From NCBI GenBank assembly GCA_027459665.1, contig DAIDHN010000026.1, positions 1 to 55,585 on the forward strand: DNA of 55,585 nt. The letters run 5' to 3'. Position numbers and translations under genes: made by a program. Positions 26,247 to 34,044 of the stretch are shown here, in pieces; position 1 is the first letter of the stretch; every line of letters begins with the position of its first letter. Below the pieces are notes generated by a model. It was not told where the DNA came from, searched no databases, and worked only from the letters and a program-made list of their open reading frames with translations. The DNA is from Chthonomonadaceae bacterium. Its GTDB lineage: Bacteria; Armatimonadota; Chthonomonadetes; Chthonomonadales; Chthonomonadaceae.

Positions 26247-26805
26247 GACTGATTCCTCCTGTAGAAGAGACATTGGTGGTGAAAGCGCTTACCTGGGCGG
26301 TGATATTCACCATGCCGGGATGCCGGTTGTCTGTAGAGACATCCAGGCGGTCGATGACAAATCGGTTTGCAGGGTTTTCGAGCAGGTAGAGAAAATGCAG
26401 TGTGTCTGGATGAAATGGAGCGCTAAACTGCATTTGTATGGGCACCTGCAGCGCCTGCCCTGCCCCTACCAGCACCGGCTGCAGCGGCCGCAGCGATGAT
26501 ATGTGTACAGATGCCTTGTCAGCCTGTTTCATGAGCGTGTTTATCATGGCTGGCACCAGTTGATCGGGTGCAGATTTTTGTGCAAGTTTTTGAATTTGGG
26601 GTGTGAGTACATCCTCCTGCCTGCCCAGCGCCAGGTACTGCGTTACTCCGTCGTGGTATTTTTTTGTAGCAACAGCATAAGGGTAAACAGGGCCGGCTGT
26701 TGTGCCCAGTGGTTTGCTTGAAGGGGCTGTGACTTCCATGATGACAGCTGCTGCCACAATGAGTAACATGAGGAGTACAAGATTTTTTTCTCTTTTAGTG
26801 CGCAT
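26239..26805 (-). CDS. PilO/GspM-like inner-membrane component
   Basis: A 188-aa bitopic protein: short basic cytoplasmic tail (MRTKREKN), one membrane helix at about residues 9-25, then a periplasmic coiled region and a ferredoxin-like fold domain (VPIQMQFSAPFHPDTLHFLYLLE) as in PilO and GspM. The ATG at 26805 has GGAG 9 nt upstream and overlaps the PilM-PilN gene by 11 nt; an earlier in-frame ATG adds seven residues. In the family it pairs with PilN or GspL to form the assembly platform. The name is supported by topology and position more than by strong sequence identity. Confidence 0.78.
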   Translation of the reverse strand: MRTKREKNLVLLMLLIVAAAVIMEVTAPSSKPLGTTAGPVYPYAVATKKYHDGVTQYLALGRQEDVLTPQIQKLAQKSAPDQLVPAMINTLMKQADKASVHISSLRPLQPVLVGAGQALQVPIQMQFSAPFHPDTLHFLYLLENPANRFVIDRLDVSTDNRHPGMVNITAQVSAFTTNVSSTGGISHA

Positions 26806-28570
26806 TTGAGGCAGTCTCCTTTGCAAGCTGGCAAGTAATTACAAACCCTGTAACCATGCGTGTGATTACACTGGAAGCGCCTGCGGTTTTGGCTGGTTGA
26901 GCCGGCGCCGAAGGGGGGGCGGCTCCCGGATGCGGAGGGCCGCCGGGCAGAATGACATGAGCGCCTGCGGGCAGAGGAGAAGCGGCAGGGTTTGCTGCCA
27001 TTTGGGGCGGTGCTCCTGGTGGAAAATGAAAACCGCCTGGCGGGAATTTGCCTTGAAAATGCGGGAATGCACCCTGGTTTTGCCCTGCCGGGAATTGGAA
27101 GGCAGGAGGAGGGGGCGGCAGCGGCGGAAGGCTGCCCAGTGAAACCGCTGCCGGCATTGTTTCGCGTACATCGCCTAAAAAGGTGAGCCTTGAATTGTGC
27201 ATGATGTGTGAAGACTGCAGCGAGAGCAGAAGAGTTGTAACCAGCTGCGGGTCGGAGGCACTGCCGCGCAGGGTAATCTGCCTGCCGCGCTGAAACGTAA
27301 GCCCTTCGAGCCATATTTTGTTGGTAGTGGGCATGGCTTTTGAGATGGCCGTCAGCACATTGACCACCGGGTGACCGGGCTGCAGCCCGTTGTTGAGAGC
27401 ATCTGCCAAAGACTGAACAGCGGCTTCCTCTGTCTGGCGCTGCTTCAGTCTGGGCTGCAGCTCACGCCATTTTTTATTTGCATCTATGGTGTTCTGCTCT
27501 TGTATGCTTTGCTCATGCAGGTAGTTTTGCACCTGCATGATGAGTGCAGACAGCACCACTACTCCGAGCAGCGCAAAGATGGCGTTGCGTCTTGAGCGCG
27601 CTGCTTTTTGACGCTGTGAAACGTGGTCTTCAGGAATCAGGTTGAGTGAACACCTCGACTGCGCTCCGGCATTGAGGCACATGCCTATGGCTGTGGCATA
27701 CGCGGCCAGACCGGGGTCGGAGGGGCTGAGGCAGCCTTCCTGAAGCAGGTTAACCTCTTTTTCCAGCATTCCCTGCAGCTGCGAAAGCGTTTCCCCCGGT
27801 CGTGCCAGCACAGGGCCTGTGATCCAGAGTTTTTCCACCTGGCTGCCGCGCTGTTCGTTTTGATAGGCTGTGATTGTGCGGTCGGCTTCACGGGCAAGCG
27901 CGCCGGCAAAGTTTTCGGCTGACGACAGGGTAGAGGCTCTGGTAAAAAGCGTTTCTCCCTCTCTAGTAACCGCTACATCCAGCGCCTCTTCATTCACGCA
28001 GAACAGCGCCTGCGGGGCAGACGAAACGGGCAGCAATTCTGCCAGCGCCAGCGATGAAAGCGACAGCCTTGCCAGCTGAAGGCCAGCCTGTGTGAAAGCA
28101 GCAAGCACATCCTGCACCAATTCGCGCCGCACTGCTGCCAGCATAACGGGTGCCATTCCGTCTGCTCCAATTTGCGTGTGCATGTGGCTGCTCAGCACCA
28201 CTTCTTCCACTGGGTAGGGCAGCAGCTGCTGTGCCTCAAATGCCAGCATTCCCCGCAGTTCTTCGGGCGGGGCAGGCGGCACCTGCAGTATGCGCACCGT
28301 AGCGAGACGGCGCGGCAGGCAGGCGGCCACCTGTTTGCCTGTAATACCGGCATTTTGCAGTGCGCTTTGCAGTGCAGCAACAAGATACGAGCGGTTTCCG
28401 CCGCTGTTGGTCCAGAAGGCAGCATCCAGCGGCGCCGTGCCGCGGCGGGTAATCTGGCAGTCGGCTGGGTTTCGGCTGCGCGCCATTTCAATTGCCCGCA
28501 CCTCATGGAAGCCAATATCCAGAGCGATGTGCACAGATGGTGTTTGTGTTGCAGATTTGATACTTGCCAA
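26795..28570 (-). CDS. PilM-PilN fusion (GspL-like assembly platform protein)
   Basis: A 591-aa protein joining two usually separate parts. Residues about 10-320 resemble PilM, an actin-like cytoplasmic ATP-binding protein (IALDIGFHEVRAIEM at the phosphate loop; ACLPRRLATVRILQVP; EAQQLLPYP). A membrane helix (ALLGVVVLSALIMQV, about 330-350) and a coiled segment lead into a PilN-like periplasmic domain (WLEGLTFQRGRQITLRGSA). The last 110 residues are Pro/Gly/Ala-rich with a final hydrophobic stretch. Such a PilM-PilN fusion is the architecture of GspL. The TTG start at 28570 has AGGAG 6 nt upstream, overlapping the gspK stop region. It is presumed to couple the GspE ATPase to the platform. Confidence 0.87.
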   Translation of the reverse strand: MASIKSATQTPSVHIALDIGFHEVRAIEMARSRNPADCQITRRGTAPLDAAFWTNSGGNRSYLVAALQSALQNAGITGKQVAACLPRRLATVRILQVPPAPPEELRGMLAFEAQQLLPYPVEEVVLSSHMHTQIGADGMAPVMLAAVRRELVQDVLAAFTQAGLQLARLSLSSLALAELLPVSSAPQALFCVNEEALDVAVTREGETLFTRASTLSSAENFAGALAREADRTITAYQNEQRGSQVEKLWITGPVLARPGETLSQLQGMLEKEVNLLQEGCLSPSDPGLAAYATAIGMCLNAGAQSRCSLNLIPEDHVSQRQKAARSRRNAIFALLGVVVLSALIMQVQNYLHEQSIQEQNTIDANKKWRELQPRLKQRQTEEAAVQSLADALNNGLQPGHPVVNVLTAISKAMPTTNKIWLEGLTFQRGRQITLRGSASDPQLVTTLLLSLQSSHIMHNSRLTFLGDVRETMPAAVSLGSLPPLPPPPPAFQFPAGQNQGAFPHFQGKFPPGGFHFPPGAPPQMAANPAASPLPAGAHVILPGGPPHPGAAPPSAPAQPAKTAGASSVITRMVTGFVITCQLAKETASNAH

Positions 28571-28579
28571 GGGTTTCTC

Positions 28580-30397
28580 CTAGGGAACGTTGGAACCGGC
28601 ACTGCTGCCTGAACTGGAAGAAGAAGGCTGCGGCATGGGCAGAGTGGGCGGCGCTGTCCACTGCAGCCAGCCAGGCGCACTCTGTTCGGGCATCCATTGC
28701 AGAATCTGGGGGCCGTTTGGGGTGAGTTCTATCAGCGCGGAAACGGCATACACAGCCGGGCTGTTTGCAGTGCGCACCAGAATGCGCACTCGATAGGTAG
28801 AGCTTTTTGTGCTCAGCGAGCCGGCTACACTGCGAAACTCTGCGGCAGAAATGCCCTGCAGCGAGAAAAAATCATCCATGGTCTGAAACACGCTGCCCGA
28901 AGAACGGTACTGCAGAATAGCATCGAGAATGGTCATATCCATTCCTGGCACTGCAGCAAGCACCTCCTGCGGTGCGGTGTTGATGTCTACCAGATTGAGC
29001 AGGTAGGGGTTGCTGCTGGTGGTTACATTGTCGGCAACCTGCTGCATTACCTGCGGGGTAATGCCTCCCACCTTCATAAGGTCGGCAATGGTGGTAAAAG
29101 CCTGCTGTCCGCCGCCTGCAGCCGTTCCTGTACCCCCGGCTGTTCCGTTCCCGCCAGCTGCAGCTGCGCCCCCGGCTGTTCCGCTGCCTGCCGGGCCGGC
29201 GCCTCCTGCCGCTGCCTTCGGAGCAGCGCCCCCGGCGTTGTTTTGCGTGTTTGTGCTGCTAGTCTGCTGGTTTCGGTAGGCAACAATGGCATTTGCCTGG
29301 GTAGAAGTAAACCCTGCCTGCTGCAGCTGCTGAGCATTGGCTGTATTCACGTTTACACGCGGCAGGCCGTTGGCAGAGGTATTGCCGGTGCGTACTATGG
29401 TGGTGAACAGTTCTGAGAGAGGCAGCGTGCTTTGCTGATAAATGCTGGCAAACTGCTGTGCATTGGCAGCAGTATTGGCGCTGCCTGCACCTGCTCCGAC
29501 TGTCGTTCCGTTTGTTCCGCCTGCGCCTGGTGCTCCGCCCGGTCTGGGGCCGCCTCCCGGTCTGGGGCGTCCAACTCCCGGACCGCCTCCTCCCGGCCGC
29601 GGGCCTCCCCCGCCGCCTCCTGGTCTGGGGCCGCCTCCGCCTGGACGTGCCTGGCGGGTCATGCCGTATCCGCTGCCCGAACTGCCTGTGCCCGAACTGC
29701 TGCCGTTCTGACTCTGTGCGGCAAGGGCGGCAGGAGAAGCCGGCTGGCCAGAGGGGGTGCTGTAGAGCAGGGTGGGGGTCATGCCCTGCACCAGCAAAAG
29801 CTCGGAAACAGAATCGTAGCCTGCTCCCTTGTTGGCATACGGCTCTGGCAGGCTGCCGTAATACTGGTTTTCTGAAGCGGAACTGGTTTGCGAGGATGAG
29901 TTTGCTCCGCCTGCCGCTGCTGCGGCCGTTGTTCCAGCGCCGCCTGCAGCGCTTCCTGCAGAACCCCCTGTTCCTGTAGAACTGGCGGTGCGCCAGTCTA
30001 CAATAGCCTGCGCAAGGTTTGGGTCTTGCTGAAAGACGGGGAAGGTTTGCAGCGTGGCTGCCGAAACAGTATTGAGGTTGATGAGAGAGCCGGTATCTAC
30101 AACTTCCAGCTTTACCCAGCAGTCGCCTATCTGCCACCAGCCGTTGCTGTCGGCAGTGGGAGCAGGAGGCACAATGCCGTAGGTGCCGCCGTAGTTGCTG
30201 GTTTGCGAAAGGGCTGCCATAGCGTAGTTGAGCGCCCCCCTTGCTGCATAAAACCTTTGGGTTTGAGTTCTGTAATTTTCTGCTGCAAGTGCAGAATTAT
30301 GGGTTTGTACGCCAATGGTTACGGCCAGCAGTGTGAGTACGATCATGATGAAAAGCACAGGAACAAGGGCTTGCCCATGCGATTTGTTTCTGAGCAT
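28580..30397 (-). CDS. gspK: GspK-like minor pseudopilin with Gly/Pro-rich insert
   Basis: A 605-aa protein, about twice the usual GspK length. The N-terminus (MLRNKSHG/QALVPVLFIMIVL) is a prepilin leader with cleavage after G8 and, as normal for GspK, no Glu at +5. Both GspK-type helix-hairpin-helix regions are present (VDTGSLINLNTVSAATLQTFP; VDINTAPQEVLAAVPGMD), with a further copy (PRVNVNTANAQQLQQAGF). Between them lie long Gly/Ala/Ser/Pro tracts, including a repetitive RPGGGG stretch near residues 250-300. The ATG at 30397 overlaps the gspJ stop as TAATG, with GGAGGG 8 nt upstream. GspK is thought to cap the pseudopilus tip with GspI and GspJ. Confidence 0.88.
   Translation of the reverse strand: MLRNKSHGQALVPVLFIMIVLTLLAVTIGVQTHNSALAAENYRTQTQRFYAARGALNYAMAALSQTSNYGGTYGIVPPAPTADSNGWWQIGDCWVKLEVVDTGSLINLNTVSAATLQTFPVFQQDPNLAQAIVDWRTASSTGTGGSAGSAAGGAGTTAAAAAGGANSSSQTSSASENQYYGSLPEPYANKGAGYDSVSELLLVQGMTPTLLYSTPSGQPASPAALAAQSQNGSSSGTGSSGSGYGMTRQARPGGGGPRPGGGGGGPRPGGGGPGVGRPRPGGGPRPGGAPGAGGTNGTTVGAGAGSANTAANAQQFASIYQQSTLPLSELFTTIVRTGNTSANGLPRVNVNTANAQQLQQAGFTSTQANAIVAYRNQQTSSTNTQNNAGGAAPKAAAGGAGPAGSGTAGGAAAAGGNGTAGGTGTAAGGGQQAFTTIADLMKVGGITPQVMQQVADNVTTSSNPYLLNLVDINTAPQEVLAAVPGMDMTILDAILQYRSSGSVFQTMDDFFSLQGISAAEFRSVAGSLSTKSSTYRVRILVRTANSPAVYAVSALIELTPNGPQILQWMPEQSAPGWLQWTAPPTLPMPQPSSSSSGSSAGSNVP
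29536..29655 (-). repeat. imperfect tandem GC-rich repeats inside gspK
   Basis: Short units such as CCCGGTCTGGGG(C) and CCGCCTCC recur across this stretch and encode Pro-Arg-Pro-Gly-Gly-Gly-rich sequence. The unit length varies, so slippage or repeated in-frame duplication is the likely origin. Confidence 0.7.
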
Positions 30398-31338
30398 TAT
30401 GGCAACCCTCCTGTGCCTGAGCTGTTTGCTGTGCTGCTGCTGGTTTCTGCCTGCTGCGTGTTGGCCTCAAGCGGCATGGGGGCATTTACCGGCAGAATGC
30501 TGGTAAATGTTTCAGGCTGGCCCTGCGGCCCAGACAAGACAATGGTTGCTTTTACAAAAGGCGGAAGCTGCATATCGCCTGTTTGCGAGCTGCTGGAAGA
30601 GCTGCTGGAGGCGGCAGAAGAGCCTGCGTTTGATGCGCCTGTGGCTGATCCTGAGGAAGACTGCTGCTGTGCTGCCAGGTTTTGCTGATACAGCGGCTGT
30701 TCAAAGTCCCATTCCGTGCGCCATTCATTCTGGCTGGGGTCCCAAAACTGCAGGGTCAGCGACTGCACGTTGTGCAGAAGCACCCCGGGCGGCTGGCTGG
30801 GGTCGTTTTGCTGCGACATGCTGCTTTGCAGGGTTTGCAGGCTGGGCACATTGAGCGTTTGGCGCAGCAGGGTCTGGTCTGGCTGCAAGCTGTAGCGTAC
30901 CCAGAGTTCTCTGGACTGCGGCAGTGCAGTTTGCTGCGCGCTGTCTGCGGCAGTGCTGCTGCCAGATGGTTGTGATGGGCTGCCGAGCATTGGGTTCAGA
31001 TTGGGATCTGTGGTGGTGATTCTCCCTGTGAAAGTATCAAAGGTAAGCAGGCCGGGGTCGTACGATGAGAGCGGGCTGTTGGGGGCCTGTGCTGAAGTGC
31101 CCGCCAGAAACAGCGAATTGGGATCGGTGGTAGAGGCATAGGCAGCAGCCAGATCGTGTGCGAGAAAGCCAAATGCAGCCCGTACATCGCGGTCAGAGTC
31201 CTGGTATCCCCGAATGCGCTCGCTTGTGTTTGCAGTACTGGCCAGCACCATTCCCAATGTAGTGGTGATGATGGTGAATATGATCAGGGCTACCAGCGCC
31301 TCCAGCAGCGTGAAGCCTGTGCTGCTTCTATATGCCAC
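30397..31338 (-). CDS. gspJ: GspJ-like minor pseudopilin
   Basis: A 313-aa type IV pilin-like protein. The GTG at 31338 is chosen because GGGAGG lies 5 nt upstream and gives an 8-residue leader, with cleavage after G8 before FTLLEALVALIIF and Glu at +5 (E13). It overlaps the gspI stop by 11 nt. The long C-terminal globular part (GYQDSDRDVRAAFGFLAHDLAAA ... ELWVRYSLQPDQTLLRQT ... LTLQFWDPSQNEW) matches the GspJ pattern of a membrane-proximal helix and beta sheet domain. A serine/alanine-rich tract precedes the C-terminus. It is a minor pseudopilin, expected at the pseudopilus tip. Confidence 0.85.
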   Translation of the reverse strand: MAYRSSTGFTLLEALVALIIFTIITTTLGMVLASTANTSERIRGYQDSDRDVRAAFGFLAHDLAAAYASTTDPNSLFLAGTSAQAPNSPLSSYDPGLLTFDTFTGRITTTDPNLNPMLGSPSQPSGSSTAADSAQQTALPQSRELWVRYSLQPDQTLLRQTLNVPSLQTLQSSMSQQNDPSQPPGVLLHNVQSLTLQFWDPSQNEWRTEWDFEQPLYQQNLAAQQQSSSGSATGASNAGSSAASSSSSSSSQTGDMQLPPFVKATIVLSGPQGQPETFTSILPVNAPMPLEANTQQAETSSSTANSSGTGGLP

Positions 31339-31801
31339 TGCCGCCTCCCGAAGCACCAGAGCCTGCCGTGCCAGACCCTGAGGAGCTGGAAGAGCTGTTG
31401 GCCTGAGGGCTTGCCTGCTGTATTTGCTGGTTGTTTATCAGCCAGGTATTGAACTCTACCGAGTGCTGCTGCCCCGGCGTGCCCCACTGCACTGTAAGAT
31501 CAACCTGATACAGGCCAGTATAGTTGTCGGCAGTAATATTGTACTGGTAGGTGTAGTTTGGGTGATCGGGTGCGAAATTGCCCTGCTGCTGGTCTGCGGT
31601 AATGCCCCCGTTTGTTGCGGCCTGCAGTTCCAGCTGCGAAAGTTCCTGTTTGCCCAGCAGCGCTGCCATTTCTGTTCTGTGGGCAATATTTTCGGTGTTT
31701 ACTTCCTGCCCTACGGCATCGATGGCAGCGGCTACTCCTATGGCAAGCAGCACAATGGCCACCAGCATTTCTATGAGGGTAAACCCTTTATTCCTCTTCA
31801 T
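31328..31801 (-). CDS. gspI: GspI-like minor pseudopilin
   Basis: A 157-aa pilin-like protein with leader MKRNKG and cleavage after G6 before FTLIEMLVAIVLLAIGVAA; Glu at +5 is E11. The short beta-rich domain (YQYNITADNYTGLYQVDLTVQWGTPG) and length fit GspI. The tail is a Ser/Gly low-complexity run. The ATG at 31801 overlaps the gspH stop as ATGA. Position between gspH and gspJ agrees with the standard order G-H-I-J-K. Confidence 0.83.
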   Translation of the reverse strand: MKRNKGFTLIEMLVAIVLLAIGVAAAIDAVGQEVNTENIAHRTEMAALLGKQELSQLELQAATNGGITADQQQGNFAPDHPNYTYQYNITADNYTGLYQVDLTVQWGTPGQQHSVEFNTWLINNQQIQQASPQANSSSSSSGSGTAGSGASGGGSGI

Positions 31802-32337
31802 GGCGCCGCCTGTTCAGAGCCTGTCTGCTCTTTGTGCAGCTGCCCCGTGGCAGGCGAGAGATGCAGGGAGGCAGAATCGCCCCTGGTATCCTGCATCAGC
31901 AGCGTGGCAGCGTCTGAGGTGCCGTCTCCATGAAATGTGATTGAGTTGGCAGGTGCGCCTGCCGAGCCGTTTTGCTGCATGGCCTGCATTTCCACTGTAT
32001 TGCCCAGCAGGGCTTCCCGCTGCTGCGGGCCAGATTCAGCCTGAATTTGCTGCTGCTGCATCAGGGCCTGCGGTATGTCTTGCACAGGCAGCGGAGGCGG
32101 CAGCTGTGCTGTCAGAACGCCCTGTGCAGGGTTCACCTGTATCGTTACATCGGCATCCAGCGCAATGGCATTGCGATGCGCCCATGCGAAAAGGTTTTCT
32201 ACATCGGCGACATCGTTGTTGAAGCGCGCGCGGTCTACCATTCTGCTGTAGGCAGGCACAAGAATAGCTGCAGTGACCGCAATGATAATGATCACCACCA
32301 GCAGTTCTATCAGGGTAAAGGCGCGCGCCGAATGCAT
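31798..32337 (-). CDS. gspH: GspH-like minor pseudopilin
   Basis: A 179-aa pilin-like protein. Leader MHSARA ends with Ala instead of Gly before FTLIELLVVIIIIAVTAAI; Glu at +5 is E11. Prepilin peptidase tolerates Ala at -1 in some minor pilins, so it is probably processed. The C-terminal domain includes ANSITFHGDGTSDAATLLM, the typical FxxxGxs motif of GspH. The ATG at 32337 lies 3 nt after the gspG stop with AGGGA upstream. A Gln-rich insert precedes the conserved motif. Confidence 0.84.
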   Translation of the reverse strand: MHSARAFTLIELLVVIIIIAVTAAILVPAYSRMVDRARFNNDVADVENLFAWAHRNAIALDADVTIQVNPAQGVLTAQLPPPLPVQDIPQALMQQQQIQAESGPQQREALLGNTVEMQAMQQNGSAGAPANSITFHGDGTSDAATLLMQDTRGDSASLHLSPATGQLHKEQTGSEQAAP

Positions 32338-32340
32338 TGG

Positions 32341-32775
32341 TCAGTTTCCCTGCAGATTCCAGCTTTGCACATCATCCGATGTGTTTGGCTGTCCGTCTGG
32401 GCCGTCAGATGAGATGTCGTATTCGCGTCCGCTGGCTCCCGGTACAGTGTATACATACTGGTGTCCCCAGGGGTCGAGTGGAATGGAGGTAACGTTTTTG
32501 AGGTAGGGGCCATTCCATTTGCCTCGCGGGCTTGGGGGTGTGACCAGGTCGTTGAGCGAGGCCGGGTCTGTGCCCATGTCCAGTTTATACTGGTCTATGG
32601 CAGTTTCAAACGCCTTGATATTGGCGATGGCAGAAGATATTTTTGCATCTTTGATACGGCTGATAACATTGGGCACCACCACCGCTGCCAGTATGGCGAT
32701 GATGACCACCACCACCAGGATTTCGATGAGTGTGAAGCCTGCCTGCCAGTTTTTTCGGGTTCTGTTTGCAATCAT
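32341..32775 (-). CDS. gspG: major pseudopilin GspG
   Basis: A 144-aa pseudopilin. Leader MIANRTRKNWQAG is cut after G13 before FTLIEILVVVVIIAILAAVVVPN, with Glu at +5 (E18). The C-terminal half has the conserved GspG features SIPLDPWGHQYVYTVPG and DISSDGPDG, which form the calcium-binding beta hairpin region. The ATG at 32775 has GAGGAG 9 nt upstream; earlier in-frame ATGs would reach into gspF. GspG polymerises into the periplasmic pseudopilus that pushes substrates through the secretin. Confidence 0.95.
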   Translation of the reverse strand: MIANRTRKNWQAGFTLIEILVVVVIIAILAAVVVPNVISRIKDAKISSAIANIKAFETAIDQYKLDMGTDPASLNDLVTPPSPRGKWNGPYLKNVTSIPLDPWGHQYVYTVPGASGREYDISSDGPDGQPNTSDDVQSWNLQGN

Positions 32776-32788
32776 GAAAGTTTTCTCC

Positions 32789-34030
32789 TCAGTGTGTAAC
32801 CAGGTTGTTGGCCTGAAAGATAGGTAGTAAAATGGAGAGTACGACAAAGCCAATGAATCCGCCCATAAACAGCACCACCAGCGGTTCTATGAGACTGGTG
32901 AGGCGCCGCATGGCGTTGTCTACTTCAAAATCGAGGGTATCGGCAGTACGAAGAAGCATAGCAGGCAGCCGCCCGGTTTCCTCTCCTACAGCGGTCATAT
33001 GCAGCACTACGGGCAGAAAAGTGTCGGTTTTTTCCATGGCGGTATGCAGCATTTCGCCCTGTCTCACGCTGTTTCGCACCACCTGCATGGCAGCGGCTGC
33101 CGTTGAGCTTCCCAGTGCGCTGGATGCGATGTCCAGCGATTCCAGAATAGGCACGCCTCCTGCCAGCAGTGTGCCCAGTGTGCGCACCAGGCGGGCTGCC
33201 ACCACTTTTTGAATGACGGGGCCAAGTACAGGCAGTTTCATGCGTGTGCGGTCGAGTGAATCTGCGCCGCGTTTTGTGCGCACCCAGAAGCGTGTTCCGC
33301 CGACTGCTGCAGCAAGTGCAATCAGGATTTCCAGCCAGTATTTGCCAACAAAGCCTGAGATAAGCAGCAGGATTTTGGTGGGGAGGGGGAGCGAATTGCC
33401 CATGTCGTGAAAGATGCCTGAGAGTTTGGGCACCACGAATGTGAGCAGGAATGTGACCGCGCTGACTGCCACCACCATCAGCACCATAGGGTAGGTGAGA
33501 GCGGCCATAATCTGGCTGCGGCGCGTCTGTTCTTTCTCCATGAAGTCTGCCAGGCGCGTCATAACGTCGGGGAGCTGCCCTGAAACCTCTCCCGCCCGAA
33601 TCATGTTGACATAGAGAGAGGGGAACTGTCGGGGGTATTTTCTCAGTGCCTCCGAAAGCGGCTGTCCGGCGCGTACTTCCTTTTGCGCTGCCGTGAGCAG
33701 ATTGCGCATTCCTTCCTGTTCCATCTGTTCGATCAGCACAGAAAGCGCCCTGTCTATGGGCATGCCTGCATCCAGCATATCCGACATTTCACGCGTGAAG
33801 AGCAGCACCTGCATGCGCGGTACTTTTTCATTGGTGCGCGTAACTGTTTCCGTGCCGTTTTTACCGTTTTGGGCCGTCTCGCGGTCTTTGCCATTGGCAG
33901 GCGCTACGCGGGTAGGGTAGACACCCAGTGCGCGTACACGCATGGCGGCCTCGGTAGTATCTCTGGCGGATATGGTTCCTGTCACCGACTGTCCTGCTCC
34001 ATCACGGGCCTGATAAGTAAACTCCGGCAT
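32789..34030 (-). CDS. gspF: type II secretion inner-membrane platform protein GspF
   Basis: A 413-aa polytopic protein with the duplicated T2SSF domain (about residues 75-200 and 280-400), each with conserved FTREMSDMLDAGMPIDRALSVL or LVRTLGTLLAGGVPILESLD. Three or four membrane helices are seen near residues 170, 215 and 385. The N-terminal MPEFTYQARDGAGQSVTGTI block is typical. The ATG at 34030 has GAGGAG 5 nt upstream. It follows gspE by 14 nt and precedes gspG by 13 nt. It forms the platform contacted by the GspE ATPase. Confidence 0.95.
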   Translation of the reverse strand: MPEFTYQARDGAGQSVTGTISARDTTEAAMRVRALGVYPTRVAPANGKDRETAQNGKNGTETVTRTNEKVPRMQVLLFTREMSDMLDAGMPIDRALSVLIEQMEQEGMRNLLTAAQKEVRAGQPLSEALRKYPRQFPSLYVNMIRAGEVSGQLPDVMTRLADFMEKEQTRRSQIMAALTYPMVLMVVAVSAVTFLLTFVVPKLSGIFHDMGNSLPLPTKILLLISGFVGKYWLEILIALAAAVGGTRFWVRTKRGADSLDRTRMKLPVLGPVIQKVVAARLVRTLGTLLAGGVPILESLDIASSALGSSTAAAAMQVVRNSVRQGEMLHTAMEKTDTFLPVVLHMTAVGEETGRLPAMLLRTADTLDFEVDNAMRRLTSLIEPLVVLFMGGFIGFVVLSILLPIFQANNLVTH

Positions 34031-34044
34031 TTCTGCTCCTCGAA

